Source of the DNA: Seribacter sp963934295
GTDB lineage: Bacteria > Verrucomicrobiota > Verrucomicrobiia > Opitutales > Seribacteraceae
Length of the DNA: 64,000 bases
Direction of reading: 5' to 3'
Assembly: GCA_963934295.1 (NCBI GenBank)
Contig: CAWVXY010000008.1
Location: 1 to 64,000 of the forward strand
Positions 52,241-60,225 of this stretch are shown here, piece after piece. Position numbers and translations under genes: made by a program. Position 1 is the first letter of the stretch, and every line of letters begins with the position of its first letter. Under the pieces are notes generated by a model. It was not told the DNA's origin, ran no database searches, and saw only the letters and a program-made list of their open reading frames with translations.

Positions 52241-53113
52241 TTATAGCAATCCTTTTGCTTTCTCTAAAGTCAACTTTTCCTCCTCAGTTAAAGAACCAAA
52301 ACCTGAGTCATTGATTTTATCTAATATACGATCTACCTCTTTTTGTAATTGGTCTGTTGTTGAAAAATTAATCTTATAGTTTGATTTATCAACTTTCCTA
52401 GGACGAAATTGACCCGTGAATGTACTTGATTTTCTAGAATTGAAAATAAATTTAGGAAATGTACGACCAGATTGAAGGTAGAGGAAAAAAAAGGCTCCTC
52501 CAGCTAAACCTCCAAGATGTGCTGAATGTGCTATTCCAGAATTATCATTTAACTCATTAAAAATAAATCCATAAGAATCGATAAGAAGAATTCCAACTAA
52601 GACCCATTTTGGCTTAATTCGGCAAGGCAGGAAGAAAAACAAAAGCAATGTAATTGGTCTAGAGGGATTTTTTAGACAATAATAAGATAAGCAACTCATT
52701 ACAATTGCAGATGATCCAACAAGGAACTCACCACTTTCATTAAAAAAAAACCAAAATAAACAACCGGATATACTACCAATAATGGTTAAATACCAAAAGT
52801 TATAAGTTCCTATTTCATCTTCTACGGCCTTACCTATAAAATAGAATCCCAACAGGTTCATTATTAGATGAAACGGGCCATCATGAAGTAAAGAATATGT
52901 TAAGGGAGTCCAAAGGAAAAAACTAAGAATTCCATGAGGTGAAAATGAAAAATATTGATAGATAAAGTCAAACAAGTAAGGTGAAAAAAGTCGCAGTATT
53001 GAATGAAGAAAAAAACTGGCAATCAAAATTACCATAAAAATGTCTACCGCTCCTTTTGGATTAGTAATGAAACTTTTTCTCATGTATGGCCTATCGTACA
53101 ACATACTAACCAA
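52241..53113 (-). CDS. Rhomboid-family intramembrane serine protease
   Basis: About six membrane helices in 290 residues. Rhomboid elements are GPFHLIMNLLGFYFIG near 78-93 (HxxxN), a catalytic serine in VGSSAIVMS near 133 (GxS) and AHSAHLGGLAGGAFF near 194-208 with the catalytic His. The usual glycine after the serine is Ala. A C-terminal cytoplasmic tail of about 70 residues follows (EEVDRILDKINDSGFGSLTE-like). Substrate unknown. It starts 60 nt from the divergent ComEC-like gene. Confidence 0.88.
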   Translation of the reverse strand: MVSMLYDRPYMRKSFITNPKGAVDIFMVILIASFFLHSILRLFSPYLFDFIYQYFSFSPHGILSFFLWTPLTYSLLHDGPFHLIMNLLGFYFIGKAVEDEIGTYNFWYLTIIGSISGCLFWFFFNESGEFLVGSSAIVMSCLSYYCLKNPSRPITLLLFFFLPCRIKPKWVLVGILLIDSYGFIFNELNDNSGIAHSAHLGGLAGGAFFFLYLQSGRTFPKFIFNSRKSSTFTGQFRPRKVDKSNYKINFSTTDQLQKEVDRILDKINDSGFGSLTEEEKLTLEKAKGLL

Positions 53114-53176
53114 ACTAAAAGTTATTAAAGATTATGCAAATAAAGAATTAATTATTTTATGAAACAATAATTGTTT

Positions 53177-54646
53177 ATGAGATTACCTTTTATATATATT
53201 TTATTACCTTACATTCTTCTTATTATTATTATTGAAAATAAATTACTATCTCCTAATATAATTATATGTTCATTTTATATAATATCCATAATTCTAATTT
53301 ACATATCAATAAAATTTGAAAAAGTAAGAATTATTATCTTTATATTTATTATATCCTTATATAAATTATATTCAAATTATAATTTAGAAAAAGGAGATAT
53401 TAATATAGCTTTACCTGAAAGAGAAGTAACAATAGAAGTAATTTTCAATAAAAAGAAAATGATTAAAGGTGATATATATTACATTGGTATAATAAAAGAT
53501 ATAAATATTAACAAAAACTACTTAAATAACCTGACTATACATTCAAAATTAACAAACTTTGATAAAACCGATTTGACTGGTAAAAATTTAGTAATTAAAG
53601 GTTTACTATCATATTTAAATAAGAACGGATATCAGGATTTAGTAATTAATCGATGTATAATTTTATTTATAAAAGAAAAGATTTCTATTATAGATAATAT
53701 TATTATTCCATTAAGAAAATATATAACCAATACTTTAGATAAATCATCTAAATTAAATCCCAATTTAGTGCATTTTCAAAATGGTATATTTTTGGGTAAA
53801 ACAGAGAATATATCTAAAGGGGACTATGATGTATTTAAGTTTAGCGGAACATTGCATTTGTTCGCTGTCAGTGGATTACACATCGGATTTATATATGTAA
53901 TTTTTAAAAAGTTATTTTCCTATATCTTTAAACAAGGATTAGCGGTAGAAATTTTGGTTACATTTATGTTAATATTATATTTATATTTAGTAAATCATCC
54001 ACCCTCCGCTGTCAGAGCACTACTAATGATAAATTCATGGCAGGTTTCACAAATAATTTTTAAGAAAAAAAATTCCATATCCTCTTTATTTTTATCTTGT
54101 TTTGTAGTTCTTTTCTGGGATCCTGGATCTATTATGGAAATTGGTTTTCAATTATCCTATACAGTTGTGCTATCTATATTGATAATTAGATTAAATTTAA
54201 GAGAAAAGGAAAAAATTCGGAGTACTAAAATTAAAGATTCTCTAATAATAACTTATGCTGCATTTTGTGGAAGTTTTCTTTTAATATTTGATTATTTTCA
54301 AATTATTGTACCAGGGTCTATATTTATTAATATTTTAGTAGTACCTTTTGTTTTTATAGTTATTAATTGTATTTTCATAAATTTAATTTTTACAACAGAA
54401 ATTTTAAATTATATTATATACTTTAATTACAAATCTATTATTTTTATTACTAATAGCTTATCATACAATGGTTTAACATTCTTTCAGTTCGAAAATCATG
54501 TTCCTCTCCATAATATCTCTCACATTTTGTATCCGCTTTCGTTGTTTATTTTCTTTTCTCGGTTTAATCAATTTTTACCTAGATATTTATCTTATGTTTT
54601 AATACCGATAATAATTTGGGGGGGGGTAACCTTAATTTTTATTTAA
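53177..54646 (+). CDS. ComEC/Rec2-family membrane channel without MBL domain
   Basis: ComEC forms the inner-membrane channel for DNA uptake. I start at the ATG at 53177 (489 residues); a TTG two codons earlier is less likely. The N-terminal OB-fold-like region spans about 60-170. The competence-domain motif HLFAVSGLHIGFIYVIF is near residue 230, followed by several membrane helices. The C-terminal metallo-beta-lactamase domain of full ComEC is absent. The gene is far richer in A/T and Ile (ATA) codons than its neighbours, and overlaps the next gene by 15 nt. DNA uptake in this organism is inference. Confidence 0.8.
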   Translation: MRLPFIYILLPYILLIIIIENKLLSPNIIICSFYIISIILIYISIKFEKVRIIIFIFIISLYKLYSNYNLEKGDINIALPEREVTIEVIFNKKKMIKGDIYYIGIIKDININKNYLNNLTIHSKLTNFDKTDLTGKNLVIKGLLSYLNKNGYQDLVINRCIILFIKEKISIIDNIIIPLRKYITNTLDKSSKLNPNLVHFQNGIFLGKTENISKGDYDVFKFSGTLHLFAVSGLHIGFIYVIFKKLFSYIFKQGLAVEILVTFMLILYLYLVNHPPSAVRALLMINSWQVSQIIFKKKNSISSLFLSCFVVLFWDPGSIMEIGFQLSYTVVLSILIIRLNLREKEKIRSTKIKDSLIITYAAFCGSFLLIFDYFQIIVPGSIFINILVVPFVFIVINCIFINLIFTTEILNYIIYFNYKSIIFITNSLSYNGLTFFQFENHVPLHNISHILYPLSLFIFFSRFNQFLPRYLSYVLIPIIIWGGVTLIFI

Positions 54647-55753
54647 AACCCGTAAAAACGATCTTTTTAAACTTTTCTGATCAATTATTCCGTTTGTCCC
54701 GTAATCAAATTTTCCATCTCCGTTCAAGACTCTACAAAATGGAGTAGTTTTAAACCCCACCGAATCTCTTAATTTAGTCAAATCTGAGATTTCTTTAGCC
54801 GAGGTGTAAAAGTTTAATGTAGATAATTGCGCTCTTTTTAATATTTCTAGTGCATTTGTTTTTTCATTTTCGTCACATATGCAAATTGTGTATACTTTTA
54901 ATCCCCTTTTTCTAAAGATTTTATAGCTTGTGGAAATACCAATTAAATTTTCTCTTGTTTGTGTTTGGTTATCGTAAATTGTCCATATGTAAAAAAATCT
55001 TGGATATTTCGTTTCTTGTTTTAAAAAAAAATTTAATTTCCTTTTGTCTGCATAATTTAAGTATATCGTTTCTTGAGCATATCTCTTCCTTACTCTTTCA
55101 ACTAAATTTAAATCCTCCTGAAACTTTATCGATGTTCCATAAACCTTTGTCCGTGTATATGAATAATTTTCTTTTAATAACTTTTCTACAGCTTGACTAA
55201 ATTCTCCATTTTTCAGTTCATCTGGTTTTTCATGGTTTCCCAACCTTCCACTATAAGTTAATTTACCATTTTTGTTAAAAAGGTATGCACTCGGAGTTAT
55301 TTTTACTTTTAAACTTTTGGTTATAATCTGGTCTTTCCCGTCATATACAAACGGAAAATTGTAGTTTTCCGTTTCTGCTCTTTCTTTCATTTCCTCAAAA
55401 GAATCACCAGAATCTGTATATGCTAACTCATCTGGTAATATTGCCTTTTCATAATTTGGGGAAATGACCATCAGCTTAATTCCTTGTTTTATCCAAATAC
55501 TGTTTCTTGATATTACATTCTTTTGAAATTGTTGTGAGACTTTACAATGATTTGATAGAAAAATTATTGCCGCTCCTGTTTTTCCCATAAGGTCCTTATT
55601 CTTATACATCTCACCATTCACCCCCTTTAAATTAAATGGTTTTATTTTATCTATCGAAAAACCTTCATCTAATCCATGTGACTGAAACCAAGTCACACTA
55701 ATTGCTAGGATTAATATCGTTATCCTTTTAATATTATTTATCTTTATGTACAT
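54632..55753 (-). CDS. Exported thioredoxin-like protein with two domains
   Basis: 373 residues with a signal peptide or anchor (RITILILAISVTWFQSHG). Residues about 35-195 form a redoxin-like domain (AIIFLSNHCKVSQQFQKNVI, then SPNYEKAILPDELAYTDSGD and FNKNGKLTYSGRLGNHEKPD). The active site has the single cysteine of a CxxS form. A second fold follows near 245-373 (PRFFYIWTIYDNQTQTRENL) without a CxxC motif. A redox role outside the cytoplasm is plausible; the substrate is unknown. Confidence 0.7.
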   Translation of the reverse strand: MYIKINNIKRITILILAISVTWFQSHGLDEGFSIDKIKPFNLKGVNGEMYKNKDLMGKTGAAIIFLSNHCKVSQQFQKNVISRNSIWIKQGIKLMVISPNYEKAILPDELAYTDSGDSFEEMKERAETENYNFPFVYDGKDQIITKSLKVKITPSAYLFNKNGKLTYSGRLGNHEKPDELKNGEFSQAVEKLLKENYSYTRTKVYGTSIKFQEDLNLVERVRKRYAQETIYLNYADKRKLNFFLKQETKYPRFFYIWTIYDNQTQTRENLIGISTSYKIFRKRGLKVYTICICDENEKTNALEILKRAQLSTLNFYTSAKEISDLTKLRDSVGFKTTPFCRVLNGDGKFDYGTNGIIDQKSLKRSFLRVLNKN

Positions 55754-55815
55754 TTTTTTATTTCCGTAAACAAAGAGTTGAAGGTTTTGCGTTCTGCATC
55801 TATTAAATTAACACT

Positions 55816-56982
55816 ATGTATCCTATAGACATAAAGGAGAATTGGTTTAGCGGTAAAGGCCATTGGTCTGATGTTCCTGATGAAGAATGGTTCAATTGGA
55901 AATGGCAAATGAGAAATCGCTTAACCCGAAAAGAACATTTTGAAAAATATTTAAAGCTTTCTGATAATGAAATAGGTGGGTTTGATGTTGCTGAAAATAA
56001 ACTTTCTGTATCAGTTACGCCGTATTTTTTTAATTTAATTGATCCGAATAATCCAAATTGTCCCATTCGAAAACAATTAATTCCTTCTTCTTTTGAATCT
56101 ATTGCATCCAAGGGAGAAATGAAAGACCCTGTTGGGGAAGAAAATACCATGCCGGTTCCTGGTATTGTCCATCGATATCCAGACAGGGTTTTATTTTTAG
56201 TAACTGATAGGTGTGCCTCATATTGTAGGTATTGCACAAGAAGCAGATTAGTTTCAAATGCACAAGATTATGGCTTTCACCCTTCCCTAGAAGAAGGGTT
56301 TCAATATATTGAAAATAACACTTCTATTCGAGATGTTTTAATTAGCGGTGGTGATCCTTTATTATTATCTGATGAAAAATTATCCGCCATTTTTAATCGG
56401 TTAAAAAGTATCGATCATGTAGAATTCGTAAGAATCGGCTCTAGAATTCCAGTTTTTTTACCTCAAAGAATTACTGATAATTTATTATCTATTTTTGAAG
56501 AACAAGAAAACCTATGGATGAGTATACATGTAAACCACCCCTTAGAGTGTACTAAAGAGCTTTATACAGCTTGTAGAAAAATTGTTAAGGCTGGTATACC
56601 TTTAGGTAATCAAACTGTTTTACTTAAGGGAATAAATGACGAAACAAGTATTATGAAAAGCCTTTTACATCGATTAATGATGATGAAGGTAAAACCTTAC
56701 TATTTATATCAATGCGACTTGATAGAAGGAAGTGCTCATTTGCGAACTGATCCATCGGTTGGTCTAAAAATTATTAGTGAGCTAAGGGGATTCACATCAG
56801 GTTACAGTATTCCACAATTTGTTATAGATGCACCAGGGGGCGGAGGTAAGATTCCTATTAATCCTGAATATGTCTTAAAGCACGATGAGGAGGGAATATT
56901 ATTAAAAAATTATGAAGGTGAAACATTTCATTACCCCTCAAGTAAAAATTTTTTACCTAAACAGCCTTTTCTTATTCCTTAA
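55816..56982 (+). CDS. KamA-family radical SAM aminomutase
   Basis: Radical SAM, PLP-dependent 2,3-aminomutase family, 388 residues. The cluster motif is CASYCRYCTR near 134-143 (CxxxCxxC), GGDPLLLSDEKL is near 180, and DAPGGGGKIPINPEYVL near 338-354 holds the PLP lysine. The N-terminal part (NWFSGKGHWSDVPDEEWFNW) is typical of lysine 2,3-aminomutase. The product may be beta-lysine for osmoprotection; EpmB-like action on EF-P is an alternative, but the length favours KamA. It ends exactly where convergent dnaN ends. Confidence 0.88.
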   Translation: MYPIDIKENWFSGKGHWSDVPDEEWFNWKWQMRNRLTRKEHFEKYLKLSDNEIGGFDVAENKLSVSVTPYFFNLIDPNNPNCPIRKQLIPSSFESIASKGEMKDPVGEENTMPVPGIVHRYPDRVLFLVTDRCASYCRYCTRSRLVSNAQDYGFHPSLEEGFQYIENNTSIRDVLISGGDPLLLSDEKLSAIFNRLKSIDHVEFVRIGSRIPVFLPQRITDNLLSIFEEQENLWMSIHVNHPLECTKELYTACRKIVKAGIPLGNQTVLLKGINDETSIMKSLLHRLMMMKVKPYYLYQCDLIEGSAHLRTDPSVGLKIISELRGFTSGYSIPQFVIDAPGGGGKIPINPEYVLKHDEEGILLKNYEGETFHYPSSKNFLPKQPFLIP

Positions 56983-58122
56983 TTAATCAGTTCTTATTGG
57001 CATAACCACACAGAGAAAAATTAAGGTATCTTTTTCTTCATCTTTCACTTTAAAAACTCCAGGACTCATATCATCCCTAAATTCGAGTGATATTTTATCT
57101 TTGGTTATTGATTTTAACGGATCTAATAAAAATCGTGGGTTAAATGATACAGCAGCTTCTTCACCTTTATAACTAATTGGCATAGATTCACATGCATCAC
57201 CTACAACACTTTGTCCGGTAATTTCCATTTCTTCTGGTTTTATTCTTAAGGTAACCTTTTCATCAGAAACTAAAGCTGCCCTATGAACACATTCTTGCAT
57301 TAATTCTCGTTCAATTTCTGCACTATTAAAATCATCTTTTGGAATAACTTGTTTGTAGTTTGGATATTTTCCTTCCACTACTTTTGAAACCAAATAGACA
57401 GACTCCATAAAACCATTATTTGCTTCTTCTGAATTTTCTACTTTTAATTCAAATGCAACCTGTCGGTCTGTAAATGATATATTAATGTCTTTTCCAATAT
57501 CTGGAAGTTTTTCTATTTCTGTAACTGTTAAGGAGGGAAGAATAAATTCTCCACCATCTCCTTCATTAACTGTGATTGCTCGATTTGTTACTGCTAATCT
57601 TCTTCCATCAGTTGCTACCAGCGAAAGCTTTTCTTTACTAAACTGAAAAAAGACACCTTTCAGCATATATCTTTCTTCATTTACTGATTGAGCATAAGAG
57701 ACACTCTTGAGCATTGATATTACTTCATTTCTTTCTAAAGAAAATTCTTTTTGACCTTCCAGTTCAGGTAATGGCGGGAATTCTTTGCTATCCATACCAA
57801 TAACATTAAAAATAGAACCTCTGGTACTAATTGTTGCTTTCGAATTATCAGATGTTTCAACACTTACTTCCATATCCGCTAATTCTCTGACAATTCTTCC
57901 AATTTCTTTCACGGGCAAAGTTATAGAACCTTCTTCATTTACATCAGCCTTTACCGAACACCGGGCACCTAAATCAAGGTTGGTTGTTGTTAACCTCACT
58001 AAGCCCTCTTTTGCTTCTAATAAAACATTTTGAAGTATGGGCATAGTTTTTCGTGCACCAACTACGCTGGTTACCAATTGTAACCCTGAACTAAAATGAT
58101 CTCGATTTATCTTAAATTTCAT
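56983..58122 (-). CDS. dnaN: DNA polymerase III sliding clamp (beta)
   Basis: The 379-residue protein forms the ring that tethers polymerase to DNA. Three clamp domains are collinear (RDHFSSGLQLVTSVVGARKT at the start, YMLKGVFFQFSKEKLSLVAT DGRRLA near 165-192) and the C-terminus ends LIFLCVVMPIRTD, compatible with the clamp peptide-binding pocket. No dnaA or recF is beside it. The upstream gap has a perfect TATAAT box and A/T-rich repeats. Confidence 0.96.
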   Translation of the reverse strand: MKFKINRDHFSSGLQLVTSVVGARKTMPILQNVLLEAKEGLVRLTTTNLDLGARCSVKADVNEEGSITLPVKEIGRIVRELADMEVSVETSDNSKATISTRGSIFNVIGMDSKEFPPLPELEGQKEFSLERNEVISMLKSVSYAQSVNEERYMLKGVFFQFSKEKLSLVATDGRRLAVTNRAITVNEGDGGEFILPSLTVTEIEKLPDIGKDINISFTDRQVAFELKVENSEEANNGFMESVYLVSKVVEGKYPNYKQVIPKDDFNSAEIERELMQECVHRAALVSDEKVTLRIKPEEMEITGQSVVGDACESMPISYKGEEAAVSFNPRFLLDPLKSITKDKISLEFRDDMSPGVFKVKDEEKDTLIFLCVVMPIRTD

Positions 58123-58205
58123 TGGTAATCTTTTTGACTGAAAAAAAGATATTCTTCAATCTAGAATTATTAAAGATAATTAAACAAATATAAAAAGTAT
58201 TCTTT

Positions 58206-58211
58206 ATTATA
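58206..58211 (-). promoter_or_regulatory. Candidate -10 box of the dnaN promoter
   Basis: The minus strand reads TATAAT, a perfect sigma70 -10 box, giving a dnaN leader near 77 nt. No good -35 hexamer lies 16-18 nt upstream (the region reads TGTTGT/ATGTTG), so an activator or the upstream repeats could compensate. Confidence 0.45.
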
Positions 58212-58215
58212 GAGG

Positions 58216-58303
58216 AAAAAAAGAACAACAACATTTTAAACACTTGAAAAAGAACATTTTACGAAAATTTTTTTTGTTAATAAAAAAAGAACAAACGGGA
58301 ACA
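58216..58303. repeat. Repeated AAAAAGAACA motif upstream of dnaN
   Basis: AAAAAGAACA occurs three times on the plus strand with GAACA at 58223, 58252 and 58289, and a fourth GAACA at 58299. They sit just upstream of the dnaN -10 box in a 244-bp gap (58123-58366) that also has an 8-T run (58268-58275) and a 13-T run (58313-58325), each followed by GTTAA. No DnaA box of the TTATCCACA type is seen. Confidence 0.5.
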
Positions 58304-58366
58304 AAAGAAATCTTTTTTTTTTTTTGTTAAAAAACAATTTAAATCAACAAATTTTTAACAAGTTGT

Positions 58367-58720
58367 TTATTTTTTAGCTAAAGATTCTAAATACTCCCAA
58401 AAACTTTGATGATTTTCTAATATAGCATCATCTGAAGAAGGCATTTTACAACGAACTAAAAAATCATTTAAAGAATTTTTTTGTAAAATAAAATGACAGT
58501 GTAAAGAAATATCAACTTTCTCAAAATATACACGAAGATCATCTATTCTAAGTCGATAAAAAGATTTTCCATTTCTCAAGAAAGTACCAACGGAGGAATT
58601 TTCTCCGGATAATATTTCACTCGTAAGAGAACTTAATTTATCCATTAAATGAAGTTGGTCAGTTTGGCTTAATAAATTAAGTTCTTTTAAGCTTTGTTCA
58701 GAAAAAGTTACTTGAAACAT
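58367..58720 (-). CDS. RelE/ParE-like small protein
   Basis: 117 residues. The segment FYRLRIDDLRVYFEKVD near 64-80 matches the conserved RelE/ParE strand pattern (yRlRxxdyRvxy), after an N-terminal helix MFQVTFSEQSLKELNLLSQT. The C-terminus is longer than in typical toxins. No antitoxin gene is adjacent: the neighbours are dnaN and kdsD. A role as a toxin is therefore doubtful; a RelE-fold housekeeping relative is equally possible. Confidence 0.6.
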   Translation of the reverse strand: MFQVTFSEQSLKELNLLSQTDQLHLMDKLSSLTSEILSGENSSVGTFLRNGKSFYRLRIDDLRVYFEKVDISLHCHFILQKNSLNDFLVRCKMPSSDDAILENHQSFWEYLESLAKK

Positions 58721-58834
58721 AAAATGAGATGAAAGAGAAAAATAATTCTAATGACAATTGATTTATTTTATTTAAAGATTCTTTGTTAACTTTCCTGCAA
58801 ACAAATCCCTTAATAAATAAATAAACAAAATTAC

Positions 58835-59812
58835 ATGAGGAAAAATGAATTAAACGATGCGATAAATGTTTTAAATAAAGAGAGTGAATCTATTAACCGT
58901 GCCGCCAAAAAACTCGGAAAAAATTTCTTGGATGCAGTTGATATTCTTTTTACAAAAACTAATAAAATAATCGTGTGTGGTATAGGAAAATCTGGTCATT
59001 TAGGTAAAAAGATTGCTGCGACCCTTTGTAGTACTGGTTCTCCATCTTCTTTTTTACATGCCTCTGAAGCAGTACATGGTGATTTGGGAATACATCAAAA
59101 AAATGACCCTGTAATCTTTCTTTCAAATAGCGCTAGCACACCAGAATTGTTATCGCTTGAACCTATTATTCGAAAAAGGGGAGGAAAAATAGTAGGAATT
59201 TTAGGGAATACAGATGGACCTTTAAGTAAAAAAGTTGATGTATATTTAGATTCATCCGTAGAGGGAGAAGCAGATCCTTTGGGAATTGTTCCGACAGCAA
59301 GTTTTATGGTATCGGCCGCATTAGGAGATGCATTAGCGTCTGCACTAATGAAAAGACGGGACTTTACAGAAGTAGATTATGCCTTAACACATCCAGCCGG
59401 TCAACTAGGCCGAAATTTATTATTAAATGTTCGAGATGTTATGCATCCAGTTCGTAAGGTTGCTCTTGTCAACCCAGCAACTCGTGTGAGTGATCTAGTA
59501 ATAGAAATGACAAAATTTCCACTAGGTGCAGCCTGTATTGTTGATAATATTAATTTATTGGGGATTATTACAGATGGTGATTTAAGAAGATCGTTAGGAA
59601 AAAATAAAGAATTATTAAATATGACAGTTAAAGAAATTATGAACAAAAAACCACACACAATAAGTCCTGATATATCTCTTGGAGAAGCTTTGAAAAAGAT
59701 GGAAAGTGGAAAAAAACAAATCTCTGTATTACCGGTAACAAAAAGTACTTCACCAAATCAAATATTAGGTTTACTTAGACTTCATGATATTTACACACCC
59801 AATATGAAGTGA
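58835..59812 (+). CDS. kdsD: Arabinose-5-phosphate isomerase
   Basis: Makes arabinose 5-phosphate for Kdo, the inner sugar of lipopolysaccharide. The 325 residues have an N-terminal SIS sugar-isomerase domain (VCGIGKSGHLGKKIAATLCS, then SASTPELLSLEPIIRKRGGK) and two CBS domains (VRDVMHPVRKVALV near 200, MNKKPHTISPDISLGEALKK near 270). The length and architecture match KdsD/KpsF. The gene implies an outer membrane with LPS. It begins a plus-strand run of three genes. Confidence 0.94.
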   Translation: MRKNELNDAINVLNKESESINRAAKKLGKNFLDAVDILFTKTNKIIVCGIGKSGHLGKKIAATLCSTGSPSSFLHASEAVHGDLGIHQKNDPVIFLSNSASTPELLSLEPIIRKRGGKIVGILGNTDGPLSKKVDVYLDSSVEGEADPLGIVPTASFMVSAALGDALASALMKRRDFTEVDYALTHPAGQLGRNLLLNVRDVMHPVRKVALVNPATRVSDLVIEMTKFPLGAACIVDNINLLGIITDGDLRRSLGKNKELLNMTVKEIMNKKPHTISPDISLGEALKKMESGKKQISVLPVTKSTSPNQILGLLRLHDIYTPNMK

Positions 59813-59866
59813 AAGAACCTTGAGGAAAAATAAAGAATCCTATACTTTGTCGTTATCAAAACAGAA

Positions 59867-60163
59867 ATGGTAACAAAAAAAATATTAACTTTAGCAATTG
59901 TATCCATCGTATTATTTGCTGCGGTATACTTATTATTTCAATTAAACCATGCCTACGAAGAGTTTACTCATTGGAAATCAAGAGAAGCAGTTTTAGAAAA
60001 AGAATTGGATGATTTAAGAATTGAAGCAAATGATCATCGTCAGTTTTTGGATAAATTGCGACGAGACCCAGACTTTCAAGATGCCGTAGCAAGAAAAGAA
60101 TTAGGATACGGAAAATCAGAAGAAAGGCTTTACAGATTTCCAAACCAAACTGTTCTTGAATAA
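59867..60163 (+). CDS. FtsB/DivIC-like septum formation protein
   Basis: 98 residues: a short cytoplasmic tail, one membrane helix (LAIVSIVLFAAVYLLFQL), a coiled coil (REAVLEKELDDLRIEANDHR) and the family C-terminal motif DPDFQDAVARKELGYGKSEE RLYRFP. This is the architecture of FtsB/DivIC, which links FtsL and FtsQ in the divisome. Its position between kdsD and a phosphohexomutase fits a cell-envelope group. Confidence 0.8.
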   Translation: MVTKKILTLAIVSIVLFAAVYLLFQLNHAYEEFTHWKSREAVLEKELDDLRIEANDHRQFLDKLRRDPDFQDAVARKELGYGKSEERLYRFPNQTVLE

Positions 60164-60225
60164 ATTAATATTCTTTTTGTTCTTTTACATTTTTTATTTA
60201 ACAGATTAATTAACATTTCATTTTA

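Noticed and set aside
58123..58366. Definite replication origin
   Set aside because: No DnaA boxes, no dnaA gene, and no skew data; kept only as a low-confidence possibility.
58367..58720. Type II toxin-antitoxin module
   Set aside because: A RelE-like fold is visible, but no antitoxin-sized gene is adjacent.
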